DNA of 8,681 nucleotides, taken from contig DXRF01000110.1 in the NCBI GenBank assembly GCA_019411205.1, forward strand, positions 1 through 8,681, written 5' to 3'. The position numbers and the translations under genes are program-made. The stretch comes from Parabacteroides sp. (lineage in GTDB: Bacteria; Bacteroidota; Bacteroidia; Bacteroidales; Tannerellaceae). Below are positions 1-7,602 of the stretch, in pieces. The stretch's first letter is position 1. Each line of letters begins with the position of its first letter. A model generated the notes under the pieces. The model ran no database searches and was not told where the DNA came from. It saw only the letters and a program-made list of their open reading frames with translations.

Positions 1-2504
1 GATATGAGACGGGTGACTGGATGCCGGCAATTGTTCCGGGCACAGTGCTTAATTCTCTTGTATATAACAAAGTATATCCCGAACCTTATTATGGATTGAA
101 TAATAAACTAACGAGCAATATCATTCCAGACTTGTCTGTTGTCGGACGTGATTTTTATACTTATTGGTTCCGTACCGATTTTGTTGTTCCTTCTGATTAT
201 AAGGGGAAAGTTGTTTGGTTGCAGTTGGACGGGATCAATTATCGGGCGGAAGTCTGGGTAAACGGTCATTTACTGAGTAATATTTCTGGTATGTTTATCC
301 AGGATTATGTGGATATAACAGAGTTTGCCCGCGTTGGCGAAACGAATGCTTTAGCTGTGAAAGTTTATCCGATCGATATGCCTGGAACTGTCAAACAAAA
401 ACAGTGGGGAGCTGTGGGAGAATTTCATAACGGTGGTGACGGGAATATCGGATTGAACACGACGATGCTGATGTCTGTTGGTTGGGACTTTACTTTCTTG
501 GACGGCATACGTGACCGAAATACTGGTATTTGGAAAAGTATATCGTTGTATGCTACTGACAAAGCGGTGATCCGTAATCCGTTTATTCGTTCCGAGCTAG
601 CCAAGCCGGGATATGATAAAGCAGAGGAGACTGTCTCTGTCGAGGTAACCAATCCGACGACAGGTTCGGTCAAATGTGTTGTAGCTGGTGAGATTACAGG
701 TGAAAATATTCGTTTTTCAAAAGAGATAAGCCTTTTCCGTGGAGAAACTCGTGAAATAGTCTTTACGCCTGAAGAATTTCCGCAGTTGAAAATTGATAAT
801 CCTCGGTTGTGGTGGCCGTTGTTTAAAGGTAAACCGGAATTGTATGAATTGAAGATGACAGTTTCTGTTAAAGGGCAAGTTTCGGATTCGTTGAAGACTC
901 GTTTTGGTATTCGCGAAATTACATCGGATCAGAATACACCAGACAAATCCCGTCAGTTTTATGTCAATGGCAAGAAGATCTTTATCCGGGGGACGAACTG
1001 GATACCGGAAGGAATGTTGCGGCATTCGGATGAACGTACTTATGCAGAATTGCGCTATACCAAACAATCCGGCGTTAATTTGGTGCGTATGTGGGGAGGC
1101 GGTATTGCAGAATCCGACTACTTCTTCCAATTGTGTGACGAAATGGGACTGTTGGTCTGGCAGGAATTTTGGTTGACAGGCGATACGAAACATCCACATG
1201 ACCAGGCCCTTTATTTGGCAAATGTGGAATCGACGGTAAAACGTTTACGGAATCATCCTTCCCTGGCTTATTATGTTTCTTCTAATGAAAGTACGGAAGT
1301 GGTGGGTGCAAAAGATCTGATTATGAAATTGGATGGAACACGCGGTTATCAGATGCAATCGGAATGTGATGGTGTGCATGATGGCAGTCCCTACAAGCAA
1401 GTGAATCCGATGCAGCATTATGAGAATACGGCCTCGCCACGTGGAAGCCGTGTGGATGGTTTTAACCCGGAGTATGGAGCGCCAACGTTGCCGACCCTTG
1501 AAACTTTACGGGAGGTGATGGATGAAAAGGATTTATGGCCGATCAACAAAGAGGTCTGGGATTATCATGATGGGGGAGGCTTCCATTTAATGTCTACTAT
1601 GTATAAAGATCTTGTCAATAATTACGGAACCTCGCAGTCGATAGAAGAGTTTGCTAAAAAAGGCCAGTTGGTAGGAGCAATGAATTCAAAGACAATTTGG
1701 GAGGTTTGGAATTATAATAAGCTGGACTATGGGGATCGCTATTGTTCAGGGTTATTATTCTGGTATCATAATTGTCCGGTACGCCAGGTATGTGCCCGTA
1801 TGTGGGATTGGTCGTTGGAACCGACGGCTTCACTATATCATACTCAGAATGCATTGGAGCCTTTACATGCGCAGTTTGATTATTTGAAGAATACGGTTTC
1901 GGTATGTAATGATTATTATCGGTCTTTTAAAAATTACAAGGTCAAGGCTGATGTGTATGATTTGAATAGCAAGAAGGTCTTTTCTTACTCTCAACGGATT
2001 GATATCGGTGAAGATGAGGTGCTGAATGATTTGTTTAAAATCGATTTTCCATCAGATATAACCCCTGTGCATTTTATCCGGCTTGGTTTGTCGGATGAAA
2101 AGGGAAAAGAAGTAGCGTCTACGTTCTATTGGCGTTCCAATGCAGCTTATGAAGGAAAGGAGACTTTAACAGGACCAACCTCTTCCGGTTTTGAATCTCT
2201 GAATGATATGCCTGCGGCCCGGCTTCAGACGAAGTACAAAACGAAAGAAGTTGATGGGCGGTATTATATTGAAGTTTCGTTGAAGAATACTTCTTCCCGG
2301 ATTGCTTTCTTTACGCAACTTCAATTCCTGGATAAAGCGGGCAAGCCTGTTCGCCCTTCGTTCTATACGGATAATTTCTTCTCGTTGTTGCCAGGTGAAA
2401 CGAAACAGGTACTTATTGATACATCTGTGGATAAAGTTACAGAAGGCGAGTTTTCATTAACTGTTGGCGGATGGAATGTACAGCAGAAAAAATATAAGTT
2501 GTAA
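1..2504 (+). CDS. Glycoside hydrolase family 2 exo-glycosidase (beta-mannosidase / exo-beta-glucosaminidase group), 5' end missing
   Basis: Retaining beta-glycosidase of family GH2, expected to remove terminal sugars (beta-mannosyl or beta-glucosaminyl) from glycans in the periplasm or at the cell surface. The reading frame is open to the left edge (codons Y-E-T-G-D-W precede the first ATG at 21), so the true start and any signal peptide lie outside the window. Numbering from that ATG: N-terminal jelly-roll sugar-binding domain about 1-180 (VPGTVL, WVNGH); Ig-like domain about 185-300 ending RFGIREI; TIM barrel about 305-640 with GVNLVRMWGGG (351-361) and LLVWQEFW (377-384); two C-terminal beta domains to 827. 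The expected acid/base is Glu423 in SSNES (1287-1289) and the nucleophile Glu484 in NPEYG (1470-1472). The domain order resembles the actinomycete exochitosanase CsxA and plant endo-beta-mannosidase. Family membership is sure; the substrate is not. A hairpin terminator follows the stop. Confidence 0.9.
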   Translation, partial: YETGDWMPAIVPGTVLNSLVYNKVYPEPYYGLNNKLTSNIIPDLSVVGRDFYTYWFRTDFVVPSDYKGKVVWLQLDGINYRAEVWVNGHLLSNISGMFIQDYVDITEFARVGETNALAVKVYPIDMPGTVKQKQWGAVGEFHNGGDGNIGLNTTMLMSVGWDFTFLDGIRDRNTGIWKSISLYATDKAVIRNPFIRSELAKPGYDKAEETVSVEVTNPTTGSVKCVVAGEITGENIRFSKEISLFRGETREIVFTPEEFPQLKIDNPRLWWPLFKGKPELYELKMTVSVKGQVSDSLKTRFGIREITSDQNTPDKSRQFYVNGKKIFIRGTNWIPEGMLRHSDERTYAELRYTKQSGVNLVRMWGGGIAESDYFFQLCDEMGLLVWQEFWLTGDTKHPHDQALYLANVESTVKRLRNHPSLAYYVSSNESTEVVGAKDLIMKLDGTRGYQMQSECDGVHDGSPYKQVNPMQHYENTASPRGSRVDGFNPEYGAPTLPTLETLREVMDEKDLWPINKEVWDYHDGGGFHLMSTMYKDLVNNYGTSQSIEEFAKKGQLVGAMNSKTIWEVWNYNKLDYGDRYCSGLLFWYHNCPVRQVCARMWDWSLEPTASLYHTQNALEPLHAQFDYLKNTVSVCNDYYRSFKNYKVKADVYDLNSKKVFSYSQRIDIGEDEVLNDLFKIDFPSDITPVHFIRLGLSDEKGKEVASTFYWRSNAAYEGKETLTGPTSSGFESLNDMPAARLQTKYKTKEVDGRYYIEVSLKNTSSRIAFFTQLQFLDKAGKPVRPSFYTDNFFSLLPGETKQVLIDTSVDKVTEGEFSLTVGGWNVQQKKYKL

Positions 2505-2531
2505 TAGTTCATATTATACTGAATTATAGGG

Positions 2532-2583
2532 CAAAGGCGGAATGTGAAGTGCGAGAATAAAGCACTTTTACATTTCGCCTTTG
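2532..2583 (+). terminator. Rho-independent-type hairpin between convergent genes
   Basis: A near-perfect inverted repeat of about 21 bp per arm lies just after the GH2 stop codon. The left arm runs from CAAAGGCG to AAGTGC and the right arm from GCACTT to CGCCTTTG. The loop is 9 nt, with G-U pairs and one bulge in the stem. A T-rich stretch (TTGTTGTATTTAT) follows on the + strand, so it should end GH2 transcription. The converging gene on the minus strand ends at 2590, so the same hairpin may serve both directions, although the minus-strand side lacks a clear T tract. Confidence 0.8.
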
Positions 2584-2589
2584 TTGTAT

Positions 2590-4328
2590 TTATGGAAGAA
2601 CCACTTTATAGTGTTTTTGATAGTTGACTGAGTGTATTTGTAAAATGTATATTCCGGAGAGAAGGGTGACCGGAACCACCTGTGAACCGTGTCGTATTCT
2701 TTTTTGAAATATGCAGTGTCCCATCATGTTAAAAATTTTGATATATCCAGCTTCCGGGATGTTTTGCAGATGTAGTTGTCCGTCTTTTATGAAAAAATGG
2801 ATGTCTTCTACATTTGGGGGCTTTATCTCTGTGCTTTGTTTGTCGGGATGGGGTTCGGTTATGTTTTTACTCATGGGGAAATTTGTCGGGATTATGTTAA
2901 TTGCTTTGGTGGGTGTGCTGTTGGATGGTACTTTCAACTCGGTTGGTGAGAATGCTTTTACAAAGAAGGCGGCGAAAGGGGGAGAGCATAGTTGCTGTTG
3001 AGAGAATAAGTTTTGTAACCGCTTCCGTCATATACATAAATGTTTCCGTCTAAAGCTTCGTTCTTTTCTATTTGTGATAATACGAGTGGGGCAGGGAATG
3101 GGTTGCCGCACAGATACCAGCCGCTGTTCTCTTGGTTGCCTGAAATCATGCTGGGGCTTGAAGGGATTGTGATAGCTCCTGTATTGGCAAAATCTTCGGG
3201 GGTGTCGCCGGGTCGAGATGAAAAAGATAAAGTTCGGTTTGCCGTTTTCTCGTCTAATGCGATCAGGTAACCTTTGTTCTTCTCGAATATGGGGAGGTTG
3301 TCGGAACGAATAGGTACGACTTCCCAGTTCCCGGCAGATTGGTTGGTCGATGCCCGTTTGTCACCATTGTAAGATTGGACATAAAAATAGTCACCTCCGT
3401 CGTTAGGGGTCGCGTCTTTTTGTTTAAAGCGGGGATCGATGCCGGACGGATAAACGTCGAAAGGAAATGAGATAAAATACCATTTGCCTGATTCTTCAAA
3501 AGTTTTGTGAAAGGTGATACTGCCGGAAAGAAGTATCGTTCCTTCTGAATAGAGAGACGACTTATTTTCGTATAAGTCCAGATTCTGTAGGATAAACCTA
3601 TTGTCTGGATTGATTTGCAGTGAACCTGAATGAATGGCGATATCTTTGCAATATGTATCTGTTGTTATACTTACATTCCCTTTTATGAGCGCGTTTCTGT
3701 GGCGGAGTGGAGGAAGATGAGACCAAAGGGTTGTGTCGTTCCAGTTTCCGATACCAGAGAATAAGGAATATGAAGGGATGTCGCCATAAGCAAAAACGCT
3801 ATCGGTCATATAATATCCATTCTGTGTGTTGGCACTTTTGTTTGTCGTTATAGCAAAAGAGTTTGGATTACCTCCGATTGTGAGATATCTGTAACTCATG
3901 TAATCTTTACCTTGTTCAGGAGTGTTTCCTGTTATGACTTCATCGGAATTATTGCGGTGAACGTTAAATAATAACAACTCATCAGGTTCTAGTTTGAGTC
4001 CGGCAATATGTGATACGATTTTTACATTTGTATAATTATTAAGCGAGAAGGGGTGAAAAATGATTCCGGAACCGACAGGTATCTTTATCGTATGTTTATC
4101 TTGGACAAGGGAGGAATTTACAGTTAACGTATATCCCCAATTATCCCATTCTGAATCTCCGAATGTCTGCAATCTGAACGTATCCGAAACAAGCCTGTTT
4201 TCATCGCTACCGACAAAACTTTCCCATGAAGACGGATTGGAAACCTGTGCGTGGAGTGGATAGACGGCACCGAAAAATAAAATCTTTACAAGTGCATACT
4301 GAACAAAGTGTATGACTTCCTTTTTCAT
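2590..4328 (-). pseudogene. Secreted surface protein with T9SS-type C-terminal sorting domain, interrupted by a frameshift
   Basis: Bacteroidetes cell-envelope protein of unknown function, about 579 residues if the frame is restored. The ATG at 4328-4326 opens a signal peptide (MKK, hydrophobic stretch, likely cleavage after LHA at residue 27). The middle is beta-rich, with a short repeat-like stretch about 195-275 and then motifs common in such proteins: WYFISFPFDV (283-292), GYLIALDE (353-360), GWYLCGNPFPAP (403-414) and IYVYDGSGYKTYS (430-442). After Leu449 the frame runs into a stop at 2960-2958. The other frame continues sensibly as PPFAAFFVKAFSPTELKVP and on to 2590. That part ends in a compact beta domain (IKIFNMMG, LSGIYILQI, final KVVLP) typical of the T9SS type A sorting signal, which directs export across the outer membrane and anchoring. 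One missing C in a C tract explains the break; it may be a true mutation, a phase-variable switch or a sequencing error. As written, the product is 456 residues without the sorting domain. Confidence 0.8.
2978..2982 (-). other. Frameshift site: C5 homopolymer (G5 on + strand)
   Basis: On the minus strand the gene reads TAT GCT CTC CCC CTT TCG and then ends within seven more codons. With one extra C (six instead of five) it would read Y-A-L-P-P-F-A-A-F-F-V-K-A, a sequence typical of this protein type at this position, and the frame then stays open to 2590. This places the lost base in the C tract. No canonical X-XXY-YYZ slippery heptamer is in the right frame. Confidence 0.75.
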
Positions 4329-4360
4329 AGTTAAACTATTTTGGATGGATATTAAGTCTA

Positions 4361-4368
4361 CAAATATA
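4361..4368 (-). promoter_or_regulatory. Bacteroidetes -7 promoter box for the T9SS-type gene
   Basis: On the minus strand the sequence reads TATATTTG, matching the Bacteroidetes sigma-ABfr -7 consensus TAnnTTTG. It lies 32 nt upstream of the ATG at 4328, which would give a leader of about 25 nt. No clear TTTG -33 element is seen at the usual spacing, so this rests on one box and position. Confidence 0.5.
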
Positions 4369-4387
4369 CATAAATAATTGAATTTAC

Positions 4388-4395
4388 TATCTTTG
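4388..4395 (+). promoter_or_regulatory. Bacteroidetes -7 promoter box for hflX
   Basis: TATCTTTG matches the TAnnTTTG consensus and sits within a 16-nt sequence (4383-4398) repeated exactly at 8657-8672. Only 4 nt separate the box from the ATG at 4400. Because Bacteroidetes transcription usually begins a few bases after this box, the hflX transcript is predicted to be leaderless or nearly so. No clear -33 TTTG is visible at the expected spacing. Confidence 0.6.
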
Positions 4396-4399
4396 CCGT

Positions 4400-5611
4400 A
4401 TGAAAGAATTTATTATATCTGAAGCACAGACAGAAAAGGCTGTTCTCGTAGGATTGATTACTCCTGAACAGAATGAACAAAAAGTGAAGGAATACCTGGA
4501 TGAATTGGCCTTTCTGGCCGATACGGCGGGTGTCGAAGCTGTGAAGCGTTTTTACCAGAAACTGGATTATCCGAACTCCGTGACCTTTGTCGGTTCCGGA
4601 AAGTTGCAGGAGATAAAGGAATATGTGGTGGAAAATGAGATCGGGTTGGTGATATTCGATGACGAACTTTCCGCCAAGCAATTGCGTAATATCGAGAAAG
4701 AGTTGCAGGTGAAGATTCTGGACCGTACGAATCTGATTCTGGATATTTTCGCCCGGCGTGCACAGACTGCTCACGCGAAGACGCAGGTGGAACTGGCGCA
4801 ATATAAATACATGTTGCCCCGTCTGACCCGTTTGTGGACACACTTGGAGCGTCAGCGTGGTGGTGTAGGTATGCGTGGGCCGGGTGAAACTCAGTTGGAA
4901 ACGGATAAGCGTATCATCCTGGATAAGATATCCAAGCTGAAACGGGACCTGGTCGAGATCGATAAGCAGAAAAGCGTGCAACGGAAGAACCGCGGGAAGA
5001 TGGTTCGCGTAGCTCTGGTCGGTTATACCAATGTCGGAAAGTCCACATTGATGAACCTGCTTAGTAAGAGCGAAGTGTTTGCCGAGAACAAACTGTTTGC
5101 GACACTCGATACGACCGTCCGCAAGGTGATTGTCGACAATCTGCCTTTCCTGCTGTCCGACACGGTCGGTTTTATCCGTAAGTTACCGACCGAACTGGTT
5201 GAATCTTTCAAATCGACTTTGGATGAGGTGCGTGAAGCGGACTTGTTGGTACATGTCGTCGATATTTCTCATCCGACGTTTGAAGAACAGATCGAGGTGG
5301 TAAACCGCACCTTATCGGAAATCGACAAGACGGAGAAACCGATGATTATGGTATTCAATAAGATCGATGCTTTCACTTTTGTCCCGAAGGATGAAGATGA
5401 CCTGACTCCGCGTACACGAGAAAATATCGACTTGGACGAGCTGAAACGTACTTGGATGAATAAGATGCAGGATAATTGTATCTTTATCTCAGCCAAGGAA
5501 CGGACGAATATCGATGCACTCAAAGCCTTGCTATACGAGCGGGTGAAACAGATTCATATTACCCGTTTCCCTTATAACGATTTTCTTTTCCAACAATATG
5601 ATGAAGAATGA
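4400..5611 (+). CDS. hflX: Ribosome-associated GTPase HflX
   Basis: HflX binds the 50S subunit and, in well-studied bacteria, splits stalled or hibernating 70S ribosomes under stress; it acts in the cytoplasm. Residues about 12-110 form the HflX N-terminal domain (VGLITPEQ, VGSGKLQEI). A helical linker follows with the family signature GMRGPGETQLETDKR at 157-171. The G domain starts near 201, with the P-loop GYTNVGKS (208-215), switch I TLDTT (235-239), G3 DTVG (254-257), G4 NKID (320-323) and G5 SAK (364-366). All GTPase motifs are intact, and 403 residues is normal for the family. The ATG at 4400 is chosen because the protein begins at the conserved N-terminus and the promoter box ends just before it. 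The stop overlaps the start of the next gene (ATGA), so the two are probably co-transcribed and translationally coupled. Confidence 0.96.
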   Translation: MKEFIISEAQTEKAVLVGLITPEQNEQKVKEYLDELAFLADTAGVEAVKRFYQKLDYPNSVTFVGSGKLQEIKEYVVENEIGLVIFDDELSAKQLRNIEKELQVKILDRTNLILDIFARRAQTAHAKTQVELAQYKYMLPRLTRLWTHLERQRGGVGMRGPGETQLETDKRIILDKISKLKRDLVEIDKQKSVQRKNRGKMVRVALVGYTNVGKSTLMNLLSKSEVFAENKLFATLDTTVRKVIVDNLPFLLSDTVGFIRKLPTELVESFKSTLDEVREADLLVHVVDISHPTFEEQIEVVNRTLSEIDKTEKPMIMVFNKIDAFTFVPKDEDDLTPRTRENIDLDELKRTWMNKMQDNCIFISAKERTNIDALKALLYERVKQIHITRFPYNDFLFQQYDEE

Positions 5612-7602
5612 GTGAAGGATATTTAAGGCATCTGCTATCGGAAGAAATTGCAGATTTGGAAATGAACGGCTGTACGGCCGATAATTGGGAAAACATAAAG
5701 GTCGCCAGCCCTTTTCATGCCGAACACGTTTGTAATGTCCATTTTTCAGGGAATGTGGCATTGGGCCTTTTTGAAAAGGAATTTACTCTTCCGGGAGGGG
5801 TGAAGAAGCATAGCGGTATCCGGAATGCAACTTTGCATAATTGTGAGATCGGGGATAATACGCTGATTGAAAACGTGCACAATTATATCTCCAATTATTT
5901 CATAGGCGATGATTGTTTCATACAGAACGTGAATGTGATCTATGTGGAAGGAAAGTCCTCTTTCGGGAACAATGTCGAAGTGTCTGTCCTGAATGAGACA
6001 GGAGGCCGTGAAGTACCCATTTATAATGGCTTGTCTGCATCATTGGCCTATCTGATAGCTTTATATCGTCATCGGCCGGCCTTAATACTGCGTTTACAGG
6101 CGATGATTGCCGATTTTGCCGAACGGCAGACTGGCAACTATGGTTTTATCGGCAACCATGTGAAAATAATCAATACAGGAACTGTGCGCAATACTGTGAT
6201 TGCCGATTATGCGACGGTCGAAAACTGTACCCGTCTCGATAACGGTACAGTCAATAGCAATGAGAATGCACCGGTGTATATTGGTGACAGCGTTATCGCG
6301 GAGGACTTTATCATTTCTTCGGGGGCTGTGGTTGCCGATGCTGCCAAGATTATCCGTTGCTTCATCGGGCAGGCGTGCCATGTGACACATAACTTTTCTG
6401 CGCATGATTCACTTCTGTTCAGCAACTGCGCTTTTGAAAACGGGGAGGCTTGTGCCATCTTTGCAGGACCTTTTACGGTGTCGATGCATAAGAGCAGCCT
6501 GCTGATAGCCGGCATGTATTCGTTCCTGAATGCCGGAAGCGGTTCGAACCAGAGTAACCATATGTATAAGTTGGGCCCCATCCATCAGGGAATTGTGGAG
6601 AGAGGTTCCAAGACGACCAGTGATTCCTATATCTTGTGGCCTGCGCGTGTCGGGGCTTTTTCTCTGGTAATGGGGCGCCATCACCATCATAGCGATACGT
6701 CGGACCTGCCTTTTTCCTATCTGATAGAGAAAGACGATGAGACTTACCTGGTTCCCGGTGTGAACCTGCGTAGTGTCGGTACGATCCGTGATGCGCAGAA
6801 ATGGCCGAAGCGTGATAAGCGTACCGACCCGCAACGGCTGGATATGATCAACTACAATCTGCTGAGTCCGTATACCATCTATAAGATGATGAAGGCTGTC
6901 GGAATCCTGAAGAACTTGCAAGAGCTGGTGGGCGAGACATCCGAAGTCTATTATTACCAGAATACCCGCATTAAAGGTTCCTCCCTACGTATAGCCCTCG
7001 ACCTTTATGGTATGGCAATCAATAAATTCTTGGGAAACTCCTTGATCAAGCGCCTGGAAGGAACAGATTTCCGTTCTATGGATGAAGTCTGGTCGCAGTT
7101 GAAGCCGACCTCTTCGACTGGTCGTGGGGAATGGCTGGACCTGTCCGGACTGATCCTTCCTCGTGAAGAATTGGATGGGTTGATCAAGAAGGTTGAGGAA
7201 GGTGAGATCACTTCGCTTGACGCAATAGAAAAGTTCTTTGTAACCATGCACTCCAATTATTATGATATGGAATGGACATGGGCGTATGATATGCTGGAAG
7301 AATATTACGGTGTGAACCTGTCTTCGATATCGGCAGCACAGATTGTCGATCTTGTCCGCCGTTGGCAGGATTCGGTGATCGGACTGGATAACTTGCTTTA
7401 TAAAGATGCGAAGAAAGAATTCTCCCTTACCTTCATGACCGGTTTCGGCGTGGATGGTTCGGATAAGGAGAAACAGGAAGATTTCGAAGGCGTGCGCGGT
7501 GCATTCGAGAGCAATCCCTTTGTCACGGCAGTCAAAGAGCATATTGTTGTCAAAAGGGCTTTGGGCGATGAGCTGATCGAACGCATGGAACGGCTGTTCT
7601 AA
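5608..7602 (+). CDS. DUF4954-type left-handed beta-helix (hexapeptide repeat) protein
   Basis: Cytoplasmic protein of unknown function; I assign it to the Bacteroidetes family DUF4954 from memory of its length (about 650 residues) and layout. There is no signal peptide or membrane segment. Hexapeptide-like repeats, as in acyl- and nucleotidyl-transferases such as GlmU, occur at about 68-125 (IRNATLHNCEIGDNTLIENV) and 180-310 (VRNTVIADYATVENCT, YIGDSVIAEDFIISSGAVV), separated by an alpha-helical insert (about 142-175). Gly356-Arg-His-His-His-His-Ser-Asp (356-363) is a natural four-histidine cluster at the end of the beta-helix region, next to LPFSYLIEKDDETYLVPGVNLRS. Residues about 410-664 are mostly helical. 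The fold suggests a transferase or a trimeric sugar/acyl-binding protein, but no nucleotidyltransferase domain is evident. Its start lies within the hflX stop (ATGA), and its own stop overlaps that of the convergent xerD. Confidence 0.8.
   Translation: MSEGYLRHLLSEEIADLEMNGCTADNWENIKVASPFHAEHVCNVHFSGNVALGLFEKEFTLPGGVKKHSGIRNATLHNCEIGDNTLIENVHNYISNYFIGDDCFIQNVNVIYVEGKSSFGNNVEVSVLNETGGREVPIYNGLSASLAYLIALYRHRPALILRLQAMIADFAERQTGNYGFIGNHVKIINTGTVRNTVIADYATVENCTRLDNGTVNSNENAPVYIGDSVIAEDFIISSGAVVADAAKIIRCFIGQACHVTHNFSAHDSLLFSNCAFENGEACAIFAGPFTVSMHKSSLLIAGMYSFLNAGSGSNQSNHMYKLGPIHQGIVERGSKTTSDSYILWPARVGAFSLVMGRHHHHSDTSDLPFSYLIEKDDETYLVPGVNLRSVGTIRDAQKWPKRDKRTDPQRLDMINYNLLSPYTIYKMMKAVGILKNLQELVGETSEVYYYQNTRIKGSSLRIALDLYGMAINKFLGNSLIKRLEGTDFRSMDEVWSQLKPTSSTGRGEWLDLSGLILPREELDGLIKKVEEGEITSLDAIEKFFVTMHSNYYDMEWTWAYDMLEEYYGVNLSSISAAQIVDLVRRWQDSVIGLDNLLYKDAKKEFSLTFMTGFGVDGSDKEKQEDFEGVRGAFESNPFVTAVKEHIVVKRALGDELIERMERLF

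Noticed and set aside
717..1199. 160-residue minus-strand frame within the GH2 gene
   Set aside because: It mirrors conserved GH2 barrel sequence and has a composition unlike the other proteins here.
2590..2937. A separate 115-residue protein starting at a TTG codon (2937)
   Set aside because: It has no signal peptide or promoter of its own. Its frame extends upstream in good protein-like sequence to the C tract, and it carries only the C-terminal sorting-like domain, so it is the tail of the upstream gene.
2971..2990. Programmed -1 ribosomal frameshifting as the way the T9SS-type protein is completed
   Set aside because: The zero frame reads CTC CCC CTT, which is not a slippery X-XXY-YYZ heptamer, and I see no clear stimulatory hairpin just downstream. 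A lost base is simpler.
4358..4981. 207-residue open frame on the minus strand opposite hflX
   Set aside because: It lies wholly against a strongly conserved hflX, has low-complexity composition and no recognisable domain, and would block the divergent promoter.
6676..6690. His-His-His-His run as an engineered tag
   Set aside because: It is internal, only four residues long, and sits in natural coding context (GRHHHHSDTS).
6409..7542. Two open frames of 170 and 185 residues on the minus strand opposite the DUF4954 gene
   Set aside because: Both are shadows of a well-supported coding gene, with no family resemblance, promoter box or sensible start context.
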